DNA of 64,000 nucleotides from Bacteroidia bacterium (GCA_025454955.1 JALONL010000028.1:1-64000); one strand, 5' to 3'. Positions 43,503 through 51,876 are shown, numbered from the stretch's first letter. Notes: a model not told the origin generated them from the letters alone. Program-made: numbers and translations.

Positions 43503-44671
43503 CAGAGCCTGTTTAAAATTCGTTTTTGAAGTTTGTTATGAGCAGATTTTTTCTCAGACAAGGCGCATTTTGCAGGCGATCCTTGGAGAGGATCGACAAA
43601 AAATGCAACGCAGGATGAGGAAAAATATGCGTCGATATAAATGGTATTGCCTTGCCGTGTTGTACTTACATTCATCGTTTCTCTGAGAACAAACAACACT
43701 TCTTCGAGCGGTGCCAACTGGTGGCGCGATGTATAAAGGCAATTTTCGAGAACCGGATTTCTGATAATGAAATTAACCTGATACGCATCGCCAATTTCAT
43801 CGAGCACTTTGGAAAGTGGTTTGTTGCGGAAATTCAGGATGCGTGTGCGGAAGGCAAAGGCATTGGGGTCTTCCATAATTACCTTACGCAGCTTTTTCGT
43901 GCGCAGGTTGTAAATTCCTTCTTCGCCTGCAATGAGTTCGATGGAGTCGTTTGCGGCGGCGCAGCGTACTTTGCCGCTTTCCACGCTCACCAGCACTTCT
44001 TCGCGGCCCGGGTAGGCTTTTACGTTGAAAGAGGTACCCAGCACACGCACATCTACCGGCCCTGCGTGAATGATAAACGGCTTGCTTTCGTTGCGCTGAA
44101 TTTTAAAGAAGGCTTCACCGCTCAGTGTAACTTCGCGCACATTGCCCTTAAACTGCTCGGGATAATCGAGGCGTGTGCCGCTGTTGAGGTGTACGGCAGA
44201 ACCGTCGCTGAGACGGCTTTCCACGGGCTTGTCGGTGGCGGCCAGCGAGCGCTGCAAAGGCTGTTCGGTTTTGGTGGCCAGTATGTAAAGTGTGGCGGCA
44301 ATGCCCACCAGCAGTGCCACAGAAGCAGCTATGCGCACAGGACCAAGGCGTTCCCAGATGCTTTTTACTACCGGTGTTTCGCTGCTGCGTTCGCCGCTTT
44401 CCGATTGCTCGGGCTGTATGTGCATACGGGCCTGCAACCGTTTCCATGCCGCATCTTCGTCGAAAGCCTGGGTCGTTACTGCTTCGGGCGCATGGTTCCA
44501 GATTTCGCCAAGCTGTTCGAGGTACTTTTTGTTGTCGGCACTTTCGGCACTCCACGCAGTAAGCAGGGCCATGTCGTCGGCGCTGCACTCCCCACTCATG
44601 TATCGTGCGAAGAGCGCATCGCTGTCGGCCTCACTGAGACCGCTGATGATGTATGTATTTTCTTCGCGCAT
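43502..44671 (-). CDS. FecR-family anti-sigma factor
   Basis: A 389-aa inner-membrane anti-sigma. It has an N-terminal cytoplasmic sigma-binding region (residues 10-95), a membrane helix (IAASVALLVGIAATLYILAT, about 112-131), a FecR periplasmic domain (about 150-250, with RLSDGSAVHLNSGTRLDYP and LGTSFNVKAYPG) and the C-terminal DUF4974-type domain (about 270-345). The last 42 residues (from AYFSSSCVAFF onward) do not look like the family. They are encoded by a dispersed repeat element at 43503-43632, which also supplies the stop codon and the overlap with the next gene's start. Confidence 0.9.
   Translation of the reverse strand: MREENTYIISGLSEADSDALFARYMSGECSADDMALLTAWSAESADNKKYLEQLGEIWNHAPEAVTTQAFDEDAAWKRLQARMHIQPEQSESGERSSETPVVKSIWERLGPVRIAASVALLVGIAATLYILATKTEQPLQRSLAATDKPVESRLSDGSAVHLNSGTRLDYPEQFKGNVREVTLSGEAFFKIQRNESKPFIIHAGPVDVRVLGTSFNVKAYPGREEVLVSVESGKVRCAAANDSIELIAGEEGIYNLRTKKLRKVIMEDPNAFAFRTRILNFRNKPLSKVLDEIGDAYQVNFIIRNPVLENCLYTSRHQLAPLEEVLFVLRETMNVSTTRQGNTIYIDAYFSSSCVAFFVDPLQGSPAKCALSEKKSAHNKLQKRILNRL
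43503..43632. repeat. Dispersed repeat inside the 3' end of the FecR gene
   Basis: 43503-43560 matches the repeat end at 52149-52203 (inverted), and its first 28 bases match 21523-21550 at 27 of 28 positions. 43561-43632 contains a nested hairpin: CGATCC/GGATCG inside GCGCATTTT/AAAATGC-type arms. It encodes the atypical C-terminal tail of FecR, consistent with insertion over the original stop codon. Confidence 0.75.
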
Positions 44672-44673
44672 GA

Positions 44674-45327
44674 TTATTGATTTCTGAAGAGGTGAGTGAA
44701 CAATGCGGCAACAATGAGTGGCAGATAATGGGTAAGCTGTTCGCGCATAATGCGCAGTGCTTTGCCCATCTGGTTCTCTACTGTTTTTACGGAGATGTTC
44801 ATCACCTCGGCAATTTCTTTGTATTTCAGTTCTTCAAACCGGCTCAGTTCAAACACCCGCCTGCATTGTGCCGGGAGTTTTTCGAGTGCGTCGGCAATGG
44901 CTTTTTCGAGTTCTTTGGTTCGCAGTCCGGGCAAAGCCTCCTCGCGGGTATGTGCCACCTGGAGGTGAACGCCGCTGTCGAGGCTCACGTTTCTCTTTTG
45001 CTTTTCGGCGTGGTTGAGCCCGGTGTTGTGCACGGCGCGGTAGAGGTATGATTTCATGGAAACCACATCGGGCAGCTGGGTGCGTTTTTCCCATATTTTC
45101 AGGAACACCTGCTGCACCAGTTCCTCGGCCTCATCGGCATCGTTTCCGGTAAAGCGCAGGGCGTAGTTGCACAGCGGGTTGTACCACTGTTTAAACAAGT
45201 CGCCAAACACCTGCTCATTGCCTTCGCGGATGGCCGCACTAAGCGTCATGTCATTCGTTTCGGTCAGGAGCATGGCAGTCCGGGTAGCAGAATGTAATAC
45301 AGTGATATGTGTTGCTGCGGTTGCCAT
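44674..45327 (-). CDS. ECF RNA polymerase sigma factor (FecI-like)
   Basis: A 217-aa sigma-70 of the extracytoplasmic-function type. Region 2 (NYALRFTGNDADEAEELVQQVFLKIWEKR, about residues 58-87) and region 4 (LEKLPAQCRRVFELSRFEELKYKEIAEVM, with the VKTVENQMGKAL recognition helix) are clear. It lies two bases before the FecR gene, the usual partner. The start at ATG 45327 has a GGAGG five bases upstream and lies 45 bases after the CGTAGG motif, matching the spacing at 41342. ATGs at 45273 and 45249 would give lengths more typical of the family. Confidence 0.93.
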   Translation of the reverse strand: MATAATHITVLHSATRTAMLLTETNDMTLSAAIREGNEQVFGDLFKQWYNPLCNYALRFTGNDADEAEELVQQVFLKIWEKRTQLPDVVSMKSYLYRAVHNTGLNHAEKQKRNVSLDSGVHLQVAHTREEALPGLRTKELEKAIADALEKLPAQCRRVFELSRFEELKYKEIAEVMNISVKTVENQMGKALRIMREQLTHYLPLIVAALFTHLFRNQ

Positions 45328-45371
45328 TTTCCTCCATTGATACAGAAAAGACAAATCTGCAGGCTTCTCCC

Positions 45372-45377
45372 CCTACG
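45372..45377 (-). promoter_or_regulatory. Candidate ECF-sigma -10 element (CGTAGG), sigma operon
   Basis: Minus strand reads CCCTCGTAGGGGGAG upstream of the sigma gene. It shares CGTAGGGG with the site at 41389, suggesting autoregulation by the ECF factor. The C/G-rich flanks also form a short palindrome (CCCCCTACGAGGGGG). Confidence 0.4.
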
Positions 45378-45428
45378 AGGGGGCCGATTTTATTCATGTA
45401 AAGTAGCAAAAATCTATTAATCAGCACG

Positions 45429-46010
45429 TTATTTTAAGCTGTCGGGCTTCTTTTCGCCTCCGTTCTGAGCCGTTTTAGTTTCGCGGAAGGAGGCAAGAAT
45501 GCGTTCCATTTCGGCCTTGTTGGTTTCGTAGCGGCTGTCTAATGTCCAGATAAGCACCTGGTAGAAGCTGGTTTCCGATTCAATGGCCGTAAGCTGGTAG
45601 GTCATGCCCTGGCCTTTGAATTTGGCCTTTACTTCGGTCTGCAAAGCCTTAAAATTGCCCAGCGCACGGGTGGTGGTGCGATAAAGTCCGGTGCTGTCGA
45701 GTTTGCGCAGGGCAATTTTCATGTAAGTATCGAGGTCGTAATCCAGTCCGAAAGAGGCAATTTTCTCCTTCGACTCATCAATCACCATCACATAAAGCTC
45801 GCCCGAAGGATCGGCATATTGCAGCGAAGCATTGTCGTTAAACGAAGCCGGATTCATGGTCGAAGGCAAATCGAGCGCATAATGGCTCCCGTTCATCGAA
45901 TCAATAGCCGCCGACATACGCGGCACCGGCCGCTGCATCAGCCAGTACGAAACTGCCGCAGCCACAAGTATCACCGCCACTACGGCCCAGATTGTTTTTC
46001 GGTTTTTCAT
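45429..46010 (-). CDS. Membrane-anchored periplasmic protein, 193 aa
   Basis: A single N-terminal membrane helix (IWAVVAVILVAAAVSYWLM, residues 7-26) anchors a soluble domain of about 150 residues. The domain (SHYALDLPSTMNPASFNDNASLQYADPSGELYVMVIDE ...) has the strand order of PsbP/DUF1795-like folds, though the match is not firm. The C-terminal tail is charged. It follows the ECF sigma gene on the minus strand but upstream of it, so it is a separate unit. Function unknown. Confidence 0.7.
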   Translation of the reverse strand: MKNRKTIWAVVAVILVAAAVSYWLMQRPVPRMSAAIDSMNGSHYALDLPSTMNPASFNDNASLQYADPSGELYVMVIDESKEKIASFGLDYDLDTYMKIALRKLDSTGLYRTTTRALGNFKALQTEVKAKFKGQGMTYQLTAIESETSFYQVLIWTLDSRYETNKAEMERILASFRETKTAQNGGEKKPDSLK

Positions 46011-46183
46011 AGAGTCACGCCTCGAAATTACGAAAAAAGCCGGATGCGATGATTTGGGTGTTTTGTAAGTGTGGTTATTAATTGAATTAATGCCTCATTT
46101 GACTGGCTCTCGGGGTGCTTTGGCAAAGAGAGGAATTGATTGTGGCCGTTAGCACAACAGTTTAGATTTTGAACTAAACCAAA

Positions 46184-46261
46184 GGGGCCTTCGACAGGCT
46201 CAGGCACCCTTTGGGGTATTGTGTTAAAGCTCAAGGGACCCTGAGCTTGTCGAAGGGGCCC
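46184..46261. repeat. Imperfect palindrome with CTTCGACAGGCTCAG core
   Basis: Arms GGGGCCTTCGACAGGCTCAG and its near complement (CTGAGCTTGTCGAAGGGGCC) flank a centre of about 35 bases. The TTCGACAGGCTC core recurs in the spacer at 6873-6908. This is a REP-like family widespread in bacterial intergenic DNA. Confidence 0.75.
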
Positions 46262-46300
46262 TTGAGGCATAATGGATATCATTAGTGAATTTACAAAGTC

Positions 46301-46452
46301 GCTTCTCGACTCCGCTCGAAGTGACTTTTGTAAAGTCGTGTAGTGACTTCGAGCTGAGCCGTGTAGTGACATCGAGCGGAGCCCTGTAGTCACTTCGAGC
46401 GGAGCCGTACAGTGACATCGAGCAGGAGCCCTGTAGTCACTTCGAGCGGAGC
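46301..46452. repeat. Five 23-bp tandem repeats plus inverted copy
   Basis: Five consecutive units of about 23 bp (CGTGTAGTGACATCGAGCGG type) run from 46337 to 46452, preceded by an inverted copy (TCGACTCCGCTCGAAGTGAC) at 46304-46324. The array stops ten bases before the hppD stop codon. No unique spacers, so this is not CRISPR. With the palindrome at 46184 it fills most of the 452-base gap 46011-46462. Confidence 0.85.
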
Positions 46453-46462
46453 CGAGAAGAGA

Positions 46463-47611
46463 CTACAAAGTCCCCCGCAACATCTGCTCCCGCTCAATCG
46501 ACTCAAACAACGCCTTAAAATTACCCGCGCCAAACCCCTTCGCTCCCATACGCTGTATAATCTCATAAAACAGCGTAGGACGATCTTCCACGGGCTTGGT
46601 AAAAATCTGCAGCAGGTAGCCGTCTTCATCGCAGTCGATGAGGATGCCGAGTTTTTGCAATACTTCGAGATCTTCTTTAATGGCACCCACGCGCTGCGGG
46701 ATTTCGTCGTAGTAGGCTTGCGGGGGAGCCGAGAGGAACTCGACCCCGCGCGAACGGAGGGCAGTTACAGTGCGGATGATATCGTCGGTGGCCACGGCTA
46801 TGTGCTGTACGCCGGAACCTTCGTAGAAATCGAGGTATTCTTCAATCTGCGAACGTTTCTTGCCTTCGGCGGGCTCGTTGATGGGGAATTTGATGCGGCC
46901 GTTTCCGTTCGACATTACCTTCGACATAAGCGCCGAGTATTCGGTGTGAATTTGCTTGTCGTCGAACGTGAGGAAGTTTACAAAGCCCATCACGTCTTCG
47001 TACCATTTCACCCAGGTATTCATTTCGCCCCAGCCTACATTGCCAACCATGTGGTCGATAAATTTCAGACCCACGGGTGCGGGATTGTAGTCCGATTCCC
47101 ATTTCTTGAAACCGGGCAGGAATATTCCTTTGTAGTTTTTGCGTTCTACAAACATGTGTACGGTTTCGCCGTAGGTGTATATGCCTGCGCGTACGGTTTC
47201 GCCGTTTTCGTCTTTCTCCACGGTGGGTTCCATGAAGGGTTTTGCGCCGCGTTTCACGGTTTCTTCAAACGATTTGCGGGCATCATCCACCCAGAGCGCA
47301 ATTACTTTTACCCCGTCGCCGTGCTTTTTAATATGTTCGGCTATGGGCGAATTGCTGTTGAGCGGGGTGGTGAGTACAAGGCGGATTTTATCCTGCGCCA
47401 GCACGTATGAGGCGCGGTCGCGCACACCTGTTTCCAGACCGGCATAAGCGAGCGACTGGAAGCCGAAGGCTGTTTTGTAATAGTGGGCAGCCTGTTTGGC
47501 ATTGCCCACATAAAATTCTACATAATCGGTACCCAGGAGCGGGAGAAAGTCTTGTGCGCCCTCGAAGATTTTTTCGAGACCGTATTCTACGTTTTTGAGT
47601 TCGGTTGACAT
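46463..47611 (-). CDS. hppD: 4-Hydroxyphenylpyruvate dioxygenase
   Basis: Fe(II)-dependent conversion of 4-hydroxyphenylpyruvate to homogentisate in tyrosine catabolism. The 382-aa protein has the two vicinal-oxygen-chelate halves (about 25-160 and 180-355). The iron ligands are in FIDHMVGNV (His near residue 184), VQHIAVATDDI (His near 268) and the late Glu in FYEIIQRMG. The C-terminal GFGAGNFKALFESIEREQ is the conserved lid helix. The next minus-strand gene upstream is hmgA, the following pathway step, but each has its own promoter element. Confidence 0.97.
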   Translation of the reverse strand: MSTELKNVEYGLEKIFEGAQDFLPLLGTDYVEFYVGNAKQAAHYYKTAFGFQSLAYAGLETGVRDRASYVLAQDKIRLVLTTPLNSNSPIAEHIKKHGDGVKVIALWVDDARKSFEETVKRGAKPFMEPTVEKDENGETVRAGIYTYGETVHMFVERKNYKGIFLPGFKKWESDYNPAPVGLKFIDHMVGNVGWGEMNTWVKWYEDVMGFVNFLTFDDKQIHTEYSALMSKVMSNGNGRIKFPINEPAEGKKRSQIEEYLDFYEGSGVQHIAVATDDIIRTVTALRSRGVEFLSAPPQAYYDEIPQRVGAIKEDLEVLQKLGILIDCDEDGYLLQIFTKPVEDRPTLFYEIIQRMGAKGFGAGNFKALFESIEREQMLRGTL

Positions 47612-47729
47612 GATGCTTTTCTTTTTATGGTGTAATGAAGTGTATGGGCTGTGGGTTTGGAAACACAGCCGTTATGACCACATGGCCATCATGTGCGGAC
47701 GAATAATGCAGCGCAGCGACATATCCTTA

Positions 47730-47737
47730 CAAAGATA
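47730..47737 (-). promoter_or_regulatory. Promoter -7 element, hppD
   Basis: Minus strand TATCTTTG, an exact TAnnTTTG match, 118 bases before the hppD start. The predicted leader of about 110 bases contains a GGCTGTG/CACAGCC hairpin at 47646-47669, a possible regulatory structure. Confidence 0.5.
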
Positions 47738-47751
47738 AGGAATAGCGGCTT

Positions 47752-48909
47752 TTATTCGGTCCATGATTTATAGTAAACGCCGTCGTCAATGGCCATAGCC
47801 GCTTCGGTTACCTGCAGGGGGCGGAAAGTATCGACCATAACGGCCAGTTCGGCGGTTTCTTTCTGTCCAATGCTGCGTTCCATGGCTCCGGGTGCGGGGC
47901 CATGCGGAATGCCTTTGGGATGCAGGGTAATGTGGCCCTGCTCAATATTGTTGCGGCTCATGAAATCGCCGTCCACGTAGTACAGCACTTCATCGCTGTC
48001 GATATTGCTGTGGTTGTAGGGCGCGGGAATGGCCTGTGGGTGGTAATCGTAAAGACGCGGGCAAAACGAGCACACCACGAAAGCGGCTGTTTCGAAGGTT
48101 TGATGCACCGGCGGCGGCTGATGCACACGGCCCGTGAGCGGCTCGAAATTGTGTATGGAAAAGCCCCAGGGGAAATTGTAGCCGTCCCAGCCCACCACGT
48201 CAAACGGGTGTGTGGCATATACAATTTCATGCAACAGACCTTCTTTTTTGATTTTCACCACAAAGTCGCCTTTTTCGTCGTGGGTCTCCAGTTCGGTGGG
48301 CAGTTTGTAATCGCGTTCACAGAAGGGCGAATGCTCCAGCAACTGGCCCGACGAACTTTTATAGCGGCGCGGAGTGAAGAACGGGTGCGGGCTTTCCACA
48401 TACAGCAGGCGGTTGTCTTGGGTGTCGAAGTCAATCTGGTAAATCATGCCGCGCGGAATAATGAGGTAATCGCCGTATTCAAACTGAATATTACCCATGA
48501 ATGTGCGCAGCGTGCCCGTGCCGCGGTGTACAAACAGCATTTCGTCGGCATCGGCATTTTTGTAGAAATAGTTGCGCAGCGATTTGCGCGGGGCGGCAAG
48601 GCCGAGGATGCAGTCGCTGTTTACCAGAAGATCGGTGCGGCTGTCGAGGAAATCGTCTTTGGGCGCTACCTGAAAGCCTTTCAGCAGCAAGGGTTTAATG
48701 TTTTTAGCCACGGCAATTTTCGGGCTCACGTCTTTCGAACTCAGAATTTCCTTGATCTGAGTGGGTCGGTGTGTATGGTAGAGCAGGGAAGAGTGGTTGT
48801 TAAAACCCTCCGTGCCGAAAAGCTGTTCGTAATAATGACGGCCATTGGGCTGCTGAAAAACGGTATGACGTTTTTGCGGAAACGAGCCGAGACGGTGATA
48901 AATAGGCAT
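47752..48909 (-). CDS. hmgA: Homogentisate 1,2-dioxygenase
   Basis: Opens the ring of homogentisate to maleylacetoacetate using Fe(II), the step after HppD. The 385-aa cupin-type protein has FVHRGTGTLRTFMGNIQFEYGDY near residue 135, IPRGMIYQI, the segment YNFPWGFSIHNFEPLTGRVHQPPPVHQTF with metal ligands, and a late GIPHGPAPGAMERS. Start placed at the ATG giving MPIYHRLG; a strong promoter (48930-48960) lies just upstream, which excludes a longer N-terminus. Confidence 0.96.
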   Translation of the reverse strand: MPIYHRLGSFPQKRHTVFQQPNGRHYYEQLFGTEGFNNHSSLLYHTHRPTQIKEILSSKDVSPKIAVAKNIKPLLLKGFQVAPKDDFLDSRTDLLVNSDCILGLAAPRKSLRNYFYKNADADEMLFVHRGTGTLRTFMGNIQFEYGDYLIIPRGMIYQIDFDTQDNRLLYVESPHPFFTPRRYKSSSGQLLEHSPFCERDYKLPTELETHDEKGDFVVKIKKEGLLHEIVYATHPFDVVGWDGYNFPWGFSIHNFEPLTGRVHQPPPVHQTFETAAFVVCSFCPRLYDYHPQAIPAPYNHSNIDSDEVLYYVDGDFMSRNNIEQGHITLHPKGIPHGPAPGAMERSIGQKETAELAVMVDTFRPLQVTEAAMAIDDGVYYKSWTE

Positions 48910-48929
48910 AGTGCTTGAGTTAAGAGTGT

Positions 48930-48960
48930 CAAAACTAACCCTTGACCACGGGGCGAACAA
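48930..48960 (-). promoter_or_regulatory. Predicted promoter, hmgA
   Basis: On the minus strand, TTG (48958-48960), 20 bases, then TAGTTTTG (48930-48937). Good fit to the Bacteroidota consensus, ending 20 bases before the ATG. Confidence 0.6.
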
Positions 48961-48992
48961 TGACAGATGTCATTCCCGAACACCAATTGCCG

Positions 48993-49682
48993 TTAGTTCT
49001 TAAAACCCAGCAAAAACGTGTAAATAATCACATCCTGTACAAAATGCAGTGCCCAGGCAATGCCCAGTCCGTTGGTTTCGGTGGTTGCTTTTGAGGATAC
49101 GTAGCCCAGAATTCCAGCCATACACATACCCAACGGTCCGCCCGGATTGCCACCCCAATGCGCCGCCCCAAAAAGGAAAGCTGATACCAGCCATACCGTA
49201 GAAGGAGTGAACAAATTGCCCAATGCACCTATTACCCCAAACCGGTAAATGAGCTCTTCACTCAGCGAATTGGAAAGCGAAAAAAGCACTATCCAAACCA
49301 GCATTTCCGCATGAAATCCACCGGCGTTTTGCCCTTTAGTGAAGTACATAAAAGCGATTGTAGCCGCACTAATCACCCCAAGCAGGCTTAGAAATTCATT
49401 TTTCCAGCTTTTTTCACCCCCGATACCTACTAAACTTAATTTCTCTGCTTTTACATTGATATTGCCCGCACGAAGGTATTTCACAGAGGCTGGATTAAGT
49501 TTAAGAGTACACCACACAACCGCCAACGCTAAGAGCAGGCCGGTTGTCTGATAAATCAGGATACGGTTTATTTCGGGGTTTTGATGCAGGTGCAATTCTG
49601 CGCGTCCGCTCAGGTACATCAGAAAATAAAGCAGCGCGGTTACTCCGGCGCCGGCCAGCAACGTAATAATTAGTCTCCACAT
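48993..49682 (-). CDS. CPBP-family intramembrane glutamic endopeptidase
   Basis: A 229-aa membrane protein with about seven helices and the CPBP/Rce1-like motifs: SEELIYRFG (EExxxR, near residue 143), LFGAAHW (near 172) and HFVQD (near 214). The family includes prenyl-protein and bacteriocin-immunity proteases; the substrate here is unknown. The ATG lies only a few bases after CATCTTTG on the minus strand, a one-mismatch -7 element. The preceding gap 49683-49913 contains nothing else I can support. Confidence 0.88.
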   Translation of the reverse strand: MWRLIITLLAGAGVTALLYFLMYLSGRAELHLHQNPEINRILIYQTTGLLLALAVVWCTLKLNPASVKYLRAGNINVKAEKLSLVGIGGEKSWKNEFLSLLGVISAATIAFMYFTKGQNAGGFHAEMLVWIVLFSLSNSLSEELIYRFGVIGALGNLFTPSTVWLVSAFLFGAAHWGGNPGGPLGMCMAGILGYVSSKATTETNGLGIAWALHFVQDVIIYTFLLGFKN

Positions 49683-49913
49683 GCTGCAAAGATGCAGCGC
49701 ATTGTTTTTTTATGTTCTTGATGTTTGGTAAGTAATTGAATTTGCAGTGGCTGCCATTTTCTGCGGTTTTGTTTTAGATTTTAATGTGTAAAGAGGAGTA
49801 TGATTTTTTTCGGGCACGGAAGATTGAAGCTGATTTAGCATTATCTGTGCTTAATTTCTTATTGATATGCCGGGTTTTCTGTCTGACGCATTGTAAAACA
49901 CATTCGCAATATT

Positions 49914-50825
49914 TTAGCCCCCTGATGAATGTTTTTCTTCCACAATCTTCACCTCACACGGATAAGGTGAAGAAATAATTACGGTAAAAAATTGCCCACT
50001 CACGCCCACGGGAAGATCGAATGAAACTTGTCCGCTTGTAATAGTCCCGATTACAGTGGGGTAAGCCTGTAATTGACCGTCAATAATTATGGCTATCGAT
50101 TTTCCTACATTCCGTTCCGTCATTTCCTCCCAGAGTGAAGTGTAGGCCGGGTTTAGCTGAAACTCTATTCTTTCTGAGCGTCCTCCGGAATTTTCTGCTT
50201 CCGCGCCTGTAATTTGTGGGTGTATGGATGCTTTCCATACCGTACTTATTGCTACCACGTCAACCAAACCTGCATCAGTGAGTGATGGGCTGAACATGGT
50301 CCTTACCGGCGGCATAAAGCCAAATTGTTTCAGCGAGTCGTTCAGCATTTTGCCTAAAAGTGCAGTGTCCTTTTTGTTTGCAAAACCCAGCAGCGGATAT
50401 GGCCCTGTGCCATACACATCCTGCGGCTGGTAGGGTTGCATGATTGAAAACAGGCGTTGCAAAAAAGTCTTCAGCGTATCATTCGTATCATAATCCGACA
50501 TGAAATTGGCTATAAAACTCACGCCCGGATACGTTTCACTTAACGTAAGCTGACCGGGTTTTTGCAGGTATTCGCGCAGGAGTTGCCGGTTTATGCGTTC
50601 GGTTTCGTGGGCCGGGAGTTCGAGGATGATGTGGTTTTTGTCGGAAATGCGCGAGTTGATAATCTTGCAGTTGAGTTTGTTTAAACGCGCAAGCAGGGCA
50701 TTGTATGCGGCCTGGGTTTGTTCGGCAGTGCCGGTGGTTTCGAGTGTGTAGGCGGAGGTGCCTTGGGAGGCTGGAGCGCTACAGCTAAGGACAAGTAAGA
50801 AGAGGAAGAAGAATAGGTTTTTCAT
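49914..50825 (-). CDS. SecD P1-like lipoprotein, 303 aa
   Basis: The lipoprotein signal ends in FLLVLSC (Cys at residue 15). The mature protein resembles the periplasmic P1 head of SecD: an N-terminal ferredoxin-like half (residues 25-95, with AYNALLARLNKLNCKI) and a C-terminal half with EFQLNPAYTSLWEEMTERN, VGKSIAIIIDGQLQAYPTVI and ITSGQVSFDLP. SecD itself is a multi-span membrane protein, and here only the periplasmic head is present on a lipid anchor. It might assist export or simply reuse the fold. Assignment is based on motif resemblance. Confidence 0.72.
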   Translation of the reverse strand: MKNLFFFLFLLVLSCSAPASQGTSAYTLETTGTAEQTQAAYNALLARLNKLNCKIINSRISDKNHIILELPAHETERINRQLLREYLQKPGQLTLSETYPGVSFIANFMSDYDTNDTLKTFLQRLFSIMQPYQPQDVYGTGPYPLLGFANKKDTALLGKMLNDSLKQFGFMPPVRTMFSPSLTDAGLVDVVAISTVWKASIHPQITGAEAENSGGRSERIEFQLNPAYTSLWEEMTERNVGKSIAIIIDGQLQAYPTVIGTITSGQVSFDLPVGVSGQFFTVIISSPYPCEVKIVEEKHSSGG

Positions 50826-50904
50826 GTGTTGGGATTAATTGTTTTGAATAGTTTAGTTCTGGCAATCATATTTACCTGTTGAAATATCTCAAGCCGGAAA
50901 TCTG

Positions 50905-51876
50905 TCATTGAGATTCACTTATTCCTTTTGCTGAGATATATTGGGTTAATTCTTCGGGTGTTAAAACAGTATCATATTCACTTTTTACTTTGCCGAGTTT
51001 ACAATCTTCTGTAATTAATTTCAAAAAACTGCTAAAATCTGAGTTTTCATTTGCCAATCGGTTTACAGTATCCCAATCAATTTCCTGATTTATTTTTGAA
51101 GGGAATAGAATTTCGCTTTCAAAAATATTTTCTGCATTCAATTTTATAATGCCAATTCCAAAAGCATTGTTAAGTCGTCTTAATTCATCTTTAAAGGTAG
51201 GATCGTCATCAATATTTAAGGTGGCCAGATAACCTTCATTTGCCCAGCTTGAATTGGAAACAGCCTGAAAATAAGATTGCCGCAGGTTGGCAAAATCCAG
51301 CGAAATCTTTAGCTCGAATGAAAATAATTTTATTGAAGTAATTGAAAGATGATTCTGTATTTCAAGGGTTTCAGAAGTATAATCCCTGAACGGAAAATAT
51401 ACTCCGACAATGTCAGGATGTAACCACTCATTTTTTCCTTTAGTGGCTTTGGCTGTTTTTTCGTGAAAAACAGTTTTTAAATTTGCTTTAAAATGGCTTT
51501 CGCCATAGCAATATGCCACAAGTAATGGATGAAGATCTCTTTCGTTGAACTTCTTCTTTTCCGTTTTTTCTTTTTTGGCAAGTTCAGAATCTTTCTGTCT
51601 CTTAATTTTTTCTAAATCAACCTGGTCGGCCAGCTTTCTCAGAAAGAACTGAGCCGGGCGCGAGCTTGTTTGAATAACCAATGATTTCTCGCCCTTGTTG
51701 TTTATATCGGTGTAACAATAAGCTGCAATGGTTGCCCAGGGTGTTTTGCCCGAAGTAGAAAAGTCGCCAAGCAGTTTTAGTTCATTCGCTTTGTCCCAGA
51801 TTTCTTTTGCAGAAAGCGGAGTGCCAACTCTCACTATTGTCTTTTCAATTACATCCCAAAAAGTTGTTTTTGCCAT
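50905..51876 (-). CDS. HARE-HTH domain protein (COG2958/HrgA-like)
   Basis: A 323-aa protein. Its N-terminal 75 residues match the HARE-HTH winged-helix domain (FWDVIEKTIVRVGTPLSAKEIWDKA ... TPWATIAAYCYTDIN). After a Lys-rich linker comes a domain with VAYCYGESHFKANLKTVFHEK and NEWLHPDIVGVYFP, characteristic of the COG2958/HrgA-type proteins seen beside restriction-modification genes in other bacteria. HARE-HTH domains are thought to recognise modified DNA. The gene is clearly AT-richer than its neighbours and lies next to repeat elements at 52.0-52.2 kb, so lateral acquisition is likely. No restriction or methylase gene is nearby. Confidence 0.8.
   Translation of the reverse strand: MAKTTFWDVIEKTIVRVGTPLSAKEIWDKANELKLLGDFSTSGKTPWATIAAYCYTDINNKGEKSLVIQTSSRPAQFFLRKLADQVDLEKIKRQKDSELAKKEKTEKKKFNERDLHPLLVAYCYGESHFKANLKTVFHEKTAKATKGKNEWLHPDIVGVYFPFRDYTSETLEIQNHLSITSIKLFSFELKISLDFANLRQSYFQAVSNSSWANEGYLATLNIDDDPTFKDELRRLNNAFGIGIIKLNAENIFESEILFPSKINQEIDWDTVNRLANENSDFSSFLKLITEDCKLGKVKSEYDTVLTPEELTQYISAKGISESQ

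Noticed and set aside
43561..43632. Possible transposon with a coding transposase at the FecR 3' end
   Set aside because: Only short hairpin repeats are present; no frame resembles a transposase.
46337..46452. Tandem array considered as CRISPR
   Set aside because: Units are directly adjacent without unique spacers and there are no cas genes.
49784..49978. 64-aa plus-strand frame in the gap before the SecD-like gene
   Set aside because: No conserved features, no promoter, and it overlaps the 3' end of the convergent lipoprotein gene.
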